From Ignavibacteria bacterium (GTDB taxonomy: Bacteria > Bacteroidota > Ignavibacteria > Ignavibacteriales > Melioribacteraceae), in the NCBI GenBank assembly GCA_009773205.1, contig WPAE01000001.1:32775-96774 (forward strand): 64,000 nt of DNA. The letters run 5' to 3'. The notes below the pieces were generated by a model, which saw only the letters and a program-made list of their open reading frames with translations, was not told where the DNA came from and did no database searches. Each line of letters opens with the position of its first letter. Positions within the stretch are counted from its first letter, which is position 1. The position numbers were made by a program, and so were the translations under genes. This document shows, piece after piece, positions 60,195 through 64,000 of this stretch.

Positions 60195-63100
60195 TTATTC
60201 TCCCTCCTTCATCCAATCAGCCATTTTGGATAATTCTAATGTTCCTTTTTTAAGTGCGTGCTCTTTCATCATTGTAAAAAGAACCGGAGTAACAACAAGC
60301 ACGTGAATAGCGCTTGTGAGCAAGCCGCCGATCATTGGAGCCGTAAGCGGTTTCATAACATCCGAACCAGTTCCAGTTGACCACATTATAGGAATTAGTC
60401 CAACCATTGCAGTAAATACCGTCATCAACTTTGGTCTAAGTCTTAACACAGAACCTTCTACTGTCGCCTCATAAATATCTTCGTTTGTTATTGGTCCGCG
60501 CAATCCTTTTTGATGAGCACGTAATTTTTTATCCAGCGCTTCATGCAGATATACAACCATGATAACACCAGTCTCAGTTGCTATACCATACAAAGCAATG
60601 AACCCAACCCAAACGGCAACTGAGAAATTATAACCGAGAATGAAGATCATATACATTCCACCGATGAGCGCGAAAGGAACGGAAAGCATTACAACTCCGG
60701 CCTCCACATAATCTTTGAGTGTAAAGAAGAGTAGGAAAAAGATTACTAAGAAAACTACCGGCATAATGATTTCAAGAGTTTGCTGTGCACGAACTTTACT
60801 TTCATACTGACCGCTCCATGTATAGGAGTAACCGGCTGGAAGTTTTAATCCATCAGCAATAACTTTTTTAGCGTCAACCATAACGCTTCCCATATCACGT
60901 CCGCGAGTGTTCATAAAAACTATAGAACGAAGCATTCCGTTTTCACTGCTTATCATTGGGGGGCCGGTAACTAAATTAATATCTGCTAGTTCTGCAAGTG
61001 GCAAATAAGTAACGGCATTTTGATTTGTGCTTGTGAGTGAAAAATCATTTTGTGATGATGGACTTTGCGGAACAATGCTTGCTTGATTTGAACTTCCCAT
61101 TGACGAAGACATTCCACCGGAATTACCCGTGTTAGTTCCACCACCCATAGAGCTAGATGACGTTTGTGCAGCCATAGGATTTGATAACGCAACCGGAACA
61201 ATTAGACTTTTCAATTCTTCTATATTATCACGGTAATCTTTTTGATAACGCATTCTGATTGGGAAACGCATTCTCCCATCAATTACGATTCCAAGATTTT
61301 GTCCGCCGATTGCTGTTTCAATAATATCTTGAAGATCGCGGATGTTTACACCATAGCGTGCAGCAATTCCGCGCTTAATGTTTATATCAAGATAGTAACC
61401 GTTTTGAACTCTTTCAGCAACAACATCTGCCGCGCCATTTACTTTCTTTAATAAATTTTCTGCTCTGATTGCGTATGTTTCTAACGTATCGAGATTAGGG
61501 CCAAAGATTTTAAATCCTATATCAGTTCTTACACCGGTAGAAAGCATATTGATTCTGTTGATGATTGGTTGAGTCCAACCGTTACGCACACCGGGTATTT
61601 GCAATTTTGAATCGAGCTCGGCAACAATATCTTGCTTTGTAATTCCAGGACGCCACTCACTTTTGGGTTTCAAGAGAATAATTGTTTCGATCATGCTTAA
61701 CGGTGCATTGTCTGTTGCGGTTTCCGCACGTCCAGTTTTCCCTAAAACGTGATGAACTTCGGGAACAGATTTTATAATTTTATCTTGTTCTTGTAGAATT
61801 CTGTTTACTTCGGTAATGGATGCACCGGGTAATGTTACGGGCATATATAAAATTGATCCTTCATCAAGCGGAGGCATAAACTCACTGCCGGTATAATAAA
61901 CCATTGGAACTGCGATTAATAGAGCGATCACATTTAATGCTATTGTAATTTTTCTGTGCTTAAGAACCCAGTGGATAACCGGTTCATACAATCTAATGAA
62001 AAATCTTGTAGTTGGGTTTTTATCTTCCGGTTTGAATTTACCGCGCATTAACATTGTCATCAAAACTGGAATTAGTGAAATAACTACAATTGCTGAACCT
62101 ATCATTGCAAATGATTTTGTGTATGCAAGAGGATGAAACATTTTGCCTTCTTGACCGGTAAGTAAAAATACCGGCAGGAAAGAAGTGAGAATTATCAATT
62201 CAGAAAAGAATATTGCTCTGCCAACTTGTTTTGCAGAATCAATAGAAATCTTTTTGTATTCATCCGGTGTTAAATGTTGTTTCTCTTCCAATGCCTTCGC
62301 AAGATTACGGTAAGCATTTTCCACCAGCACAATTGAGGAGTCTACTATTACTCCAACAGCAAGAATAATTCCACCAAGAGACATAATATTTGATGAGATT
62401 CCAAATAAATACATTAGAATAAATGCAATGAGAATTGAAATAGGAAGCTCGATAAGAATTCTTACAATGCTTCTAAAGTGAAGAAGGAAAATCATAACCA
62501 TAATTGAAACGGTGATTGACGCTTCAATTAATGCACGTTCCAAAGTTCCGACAGCTTCTTTAATTAATGTGCTGCGGTCGTAAGAAGTTACAATCTCAAC
62601 TCCAGGTGGAAGACCGGGAGATATTTCTTTTATCTTTTCTTTTACTTTGTCAATAACTCTTTGAGCATTCTCACCGGTTCGCATAACTATAATTCCACCA
62701 ACAGCTTGACCTTCACCGTTCTTTTCTAAAGCACCACGTCTTATATCGCCGCCTAATGCTACAGTTGCTACATTTTTAATGAGAATTGGAATTCCATTGG
62801 TGGAAGTTTTTATCACTGTATTTTCAACATCACCTTTCGATTGTATATAACCTTGACCGCGCACAAAATATTCTGCATCGCTTACTTCCAGAATTTTGCC
62901 GCCGACTTCGTTATTGCTTCTTTGAACTGCGTTAACAACATCGGAGATAGTTAAATTGTAAGCGCGAAGATCTGTAGGGTTAACATCAACTTGATATTGT
63001 TTAACAAATCCGCCGATGCTTGCAACTTCTGCAACGCCGTCAACAGAGGAAAGCTTATAACGGATATACCAATCTTGAACTGCACGTAATGCACCGAGAT

Positions 63101-63548
63101 CATATCCCTTTCCTTCAACCGTATACCAGTAAACGTGCCCAACTCCGGTTCCATCCGGACCAAGTGAGGGAACAACACCGGAGGGCAGTTGTGCTTGAAC
63201 AGTGTTCATTCTTTCAAGAACTCTAGTTCGTGCAAAATATGTATCAACACCATCTTCGAAGACGACAAATACGAAGGACATGCCGAACATTGAAGTTGCA
63301 CGCACTGCTTTAACGTGAGGTAAACCTTGCAAACCGGAAACAATTGGGTAAGTAACTTGATTTTCGATTATTTGGGGCGAACGTCCCATCCATTCCGTAA
63401 AAATTATAACTTGATTTTCAGAAAGGTCGGGTATTGCGTCAACCGGCAAATTTACAACGCTGTAAATGCCAAAGCCGATTACGATCAGATAAATCAGTAT
63501 TACAATAAATCTGTTATTTGAAGACCAATCAATAATTTTTTCTATCAT
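60195..63548 (-). CDS. cusA: Cu/Ag-type RND pump 2 (CusA)
   Basis: 1117 aa, twelve transmembrane helices. MPPLDEGSILYMPVTLPG, KTGRAETATDNAPLSM and LLKPKSEWRPG follow CusA closely. The porter segment NRINMLSTGVRTDIG holds the Met of the CusA metal pathway. TM4 reads GVIVDSSIVLVEN with one Asp and one Glu as in CusA. A Ser/Gly/Asn-rich, Met-containing insert of about 60 residues (roughly 790-850) is added near the second porter domain. Cu(I)/Ag(I) efflux is likely. Confidence 0.92.
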   Translation of the reverse strand: MIEKIIDWSSNNRFIVILIYLIVIGFGIYSVVNLPVDAIPDLSENQVIIFTEWMGRSPQIIENQVTYPIVSGLQGLPHVKAVRATSMFGMSFVFVVFEDGVDTYFARTRVLERMNTVQAQLPSGVVPSLGPDGTGVGHVYWYTVEGKGYDLGALRAVQDWYIRYKLSSVDGVAEVASIGGFVKQYQVDVNPTDLRAYNLTISDVVNAVQRSNNEVGGKILEVSDAEYFVRGQGYIQSKGDVENTVIKTSTNGIPILIKNVATVALGGDIRRGALEKNGEGQAVGGIIVMRTGENAQRVIDKVKEKIKEISPGLPPGVEIVTSYDRSTLIKEAVGTLERALIEASITVSIMVMIFLLHFRSIVRILIELPISILIAFILMYLFGISSNIMSLGGIILAVGVIVDSSIVLVENAYRNLAKALEEKQHLTPDEYKKISIDSAKQVGRAIFFSELIILTSFLPVFLLTGQEGKMFHPLAYTKSFAMIGSAIVVISLIPVLMTMLMRGKFKPEDKNPTTRFFIRLYEPVIHWVLKHRKITIALNVIALLIAVPMVYYTGSEFMPPLDEGSILYMPVTLPGASITEVNRILQEQDKIIKSVPEVHHVLGKTGRAETATDNAPLSMIETIILLKPKSEWRPGITKQDIVAELDSKLQIPGVRNGWTQPIINRINMLSTGVRTDIGFKIFGPNLDTLETYAIRAENLLKKVNGAADVVAERVQNGYYLDINIKRGIAARYGVNIRDLQDIIETAIGGQNLGIVIDGRMRFPIRMRYQKDYRDNIEELKSLIVPVALSNPMAAQTSSSSMGGGTNTGNSGGMSSSMGSSNQASIVPQSPSSQNDFSLTSTNQNAVTYLPLAELADINLVTGPPMISSENGMLRSIVFMNTRGRDMGSVMVDAKKVIADGLKLPAGYSYTWSGQYESKVRAQQTLEIIMPVVFLVIFFLLFFTLKDYVEAGVVMLSVPFALIGGMYMIFILGYNFSVAVWVGFIALYGIATETGVIMVVYLHEALDKKLRAHQKGLRGPITNEDIYEATVEGSVLRLRPKLMTVFTAMVGLIPIMWSTGTGSDVMKPLTAPMIGGLLTSAIHVLVVTPVLFTMMKEHALKKGTLELSKMADWMKEGE

Positions 63549-63700
63549 TTATTTTCTCCGTAAGGTATGTTCATTCTTCTTATTATCGTGGACTAATGAA
63601 TATAGTTGATAAACCATAAACCCAACCATTACCAAGTAAACCAAACACCAAATAAGCCGTTCCACGTTATTGTTCTTTCATTTTTATGTTTATAGAAGCC

Positions 63701-63799
63701 AACAAGCGTGCCGCCAGAAAAGCTTGTTTATTGCCTATAATTGTGGTGTCGATCTTACAATCATTAAAGAATCTTTAAATGAATTAAAGATTCTTAAAA
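63701..63799 (-). promoter_or_regulatory. Sigma-54-like promoter and upstream sites of pump 2
   Basis: On the minus strand TGGCGGCACGCTTGTT (63716-63701) has TGGC-N8-TGT as at 49561-49546. Two AT-rich palindromes lie upstream, ATTAAAGAATCTTTAAAT (63763-63780) and ATTAAAGATTCTTAAAA (63783-63799), starting 47 bp from the TGGC. The untranslated leader would be about 140 nt. No gene is seen in 63549-63809. Confidence 0.5.
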
Positions 63800-63809
63800 A
63801 TGTGTTTGT

Positions 63810-64000
63810 TTATTCGGACTTGGCAAGCTTATAGTTCTCGATTTTTGAATAAAGTGTAGGGAGAGAGATTCCAAGCATTTCTGCGGCTTTAGGTTTACTC
63901 CATTTAGCAAATTCCAAAACAGAAATGATATGTTTTTTCTCAAGTTCCGTAAGGGTAAGATTAATTGGAAATGAGGAAGAATCTGAGAATTGATTTTTGA
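63810..64000 (-). CDS. Fis-type C-terminal end of a response regulator (partial)
   Basis: Partial gene running off the window. The last 62 codons read LTLTELEKKHIISVLEFAKW and SKPKAAEMLGISLPTLYSKI, an HTH_8/Fis-type helix-turn-helix that ends NtrC-family sigma-54-dependent regulators. It is located upstream of the pump 2 operon. The preceding AAA+ and receiver domains must lie past 64000. Confidence 0.8.
   Translation of the reverse strand, partial: KNQFSDSSSFPINLTLTELEKKHIISVLEFAKWSKPKAAEMLGISLPTLYSKIENYKLAKSE

Noticed and set aside
1-64000. CRISPR array
   Set aside because: No regularly spaced direct repeats with unique spacers; the repeats seen are dispersed palindromes or protein-coding units, and no cas genes are present.

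Overview
The window looks like a chromosome segment of a Bacteroidota/Chlorobi-group bacterium, probably Ignavibacteria-like. It is AT-rich, has Bacteroidota-style outer-membrane and lipoprotein genes, and carries the type IX secretion (T9SS) genes sprA and porX. A multicopper oxidase has a T9SS C-terminal sorting domain, and a DUF6266-like gene is present. The taxon is inferred from gene content only.

Region 1 (1-20.9 kb) is core chromosome, almost all on +. It holds an alanine dehydrogenase, a CoA-transferase and a calcineurin-like phosphoesterase, then sprA (2355 aa). A compact run follows: porX, tsaE, tsaB, DUF1573 protein, accD and a small membrane protein. A 1213-aa GH13-family glycosidase comes next. 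The gaps are packed with short palindromic repeats. One is a 101-bp MITE-like element with 17-bp terminal inverted repeats and a 4-bp target duplication; one copy forms the whole tsaE/tsaB junction.

Region 2 (20.9-34 kb) starts with tadA and a tRNA-Arg(ACG), the substrate of TadA, preceded by a broken tRNA copy carrying palindromic inserts. An integrative element appears to begin at the tRNA 3' end. It carries an ArdC-like protein, DUF6266-like protein, staphylococcal-type nuclease, M15 peptidase plus 3TM holin (lysis cassette), DUF3800, an RteC-like protein, an HTH/excisionase-like protein, tyrosine integrase, primase-helicase and a phage-type zinc-binding small protein. There are no capsid, portal or terminase genes, so it looks like a satellite, remnant or GTA-like cargo.

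Region 3 (34.2-64 kb) is a large metal and copper resistance island in two converging halves that meet near 49.1 kb. The + half has an outer-membrane protein, cytochrome c, a TolC-CusB-CusA RND set, GDCCVxC and P-II-like proteins, duplicated lipoproteins, a ZraP-like protein, DUF302 and a P1B ATPase. The - half has a second RND set of clearer Cu/Ag type, a Met-rich periplasmic protein, heavy-metal-binding and CcmH-like proteins, DUF2231 and YHS proteins, a histidine kinase, a HydE-like radical SAM enzyme, a secreted multicopper oxidase and a strange secreted repeat protein. The C-terminus of a Fis-type (probably sigma-54-dependent) response regulator ends the window. Two promoters in the - half share a sigma-54-like TGGC-N8-TGT element about 50 bp from an AAAGAWTCTTAA palindrome, which suggests one local regulon.

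A recurring theme is that short palindromic repeats have entered coding sequence in frame: in the M15 peptidase, twice in the integrase, in the oxidase sorting domain, and in the N-termini of both TolC proteins.
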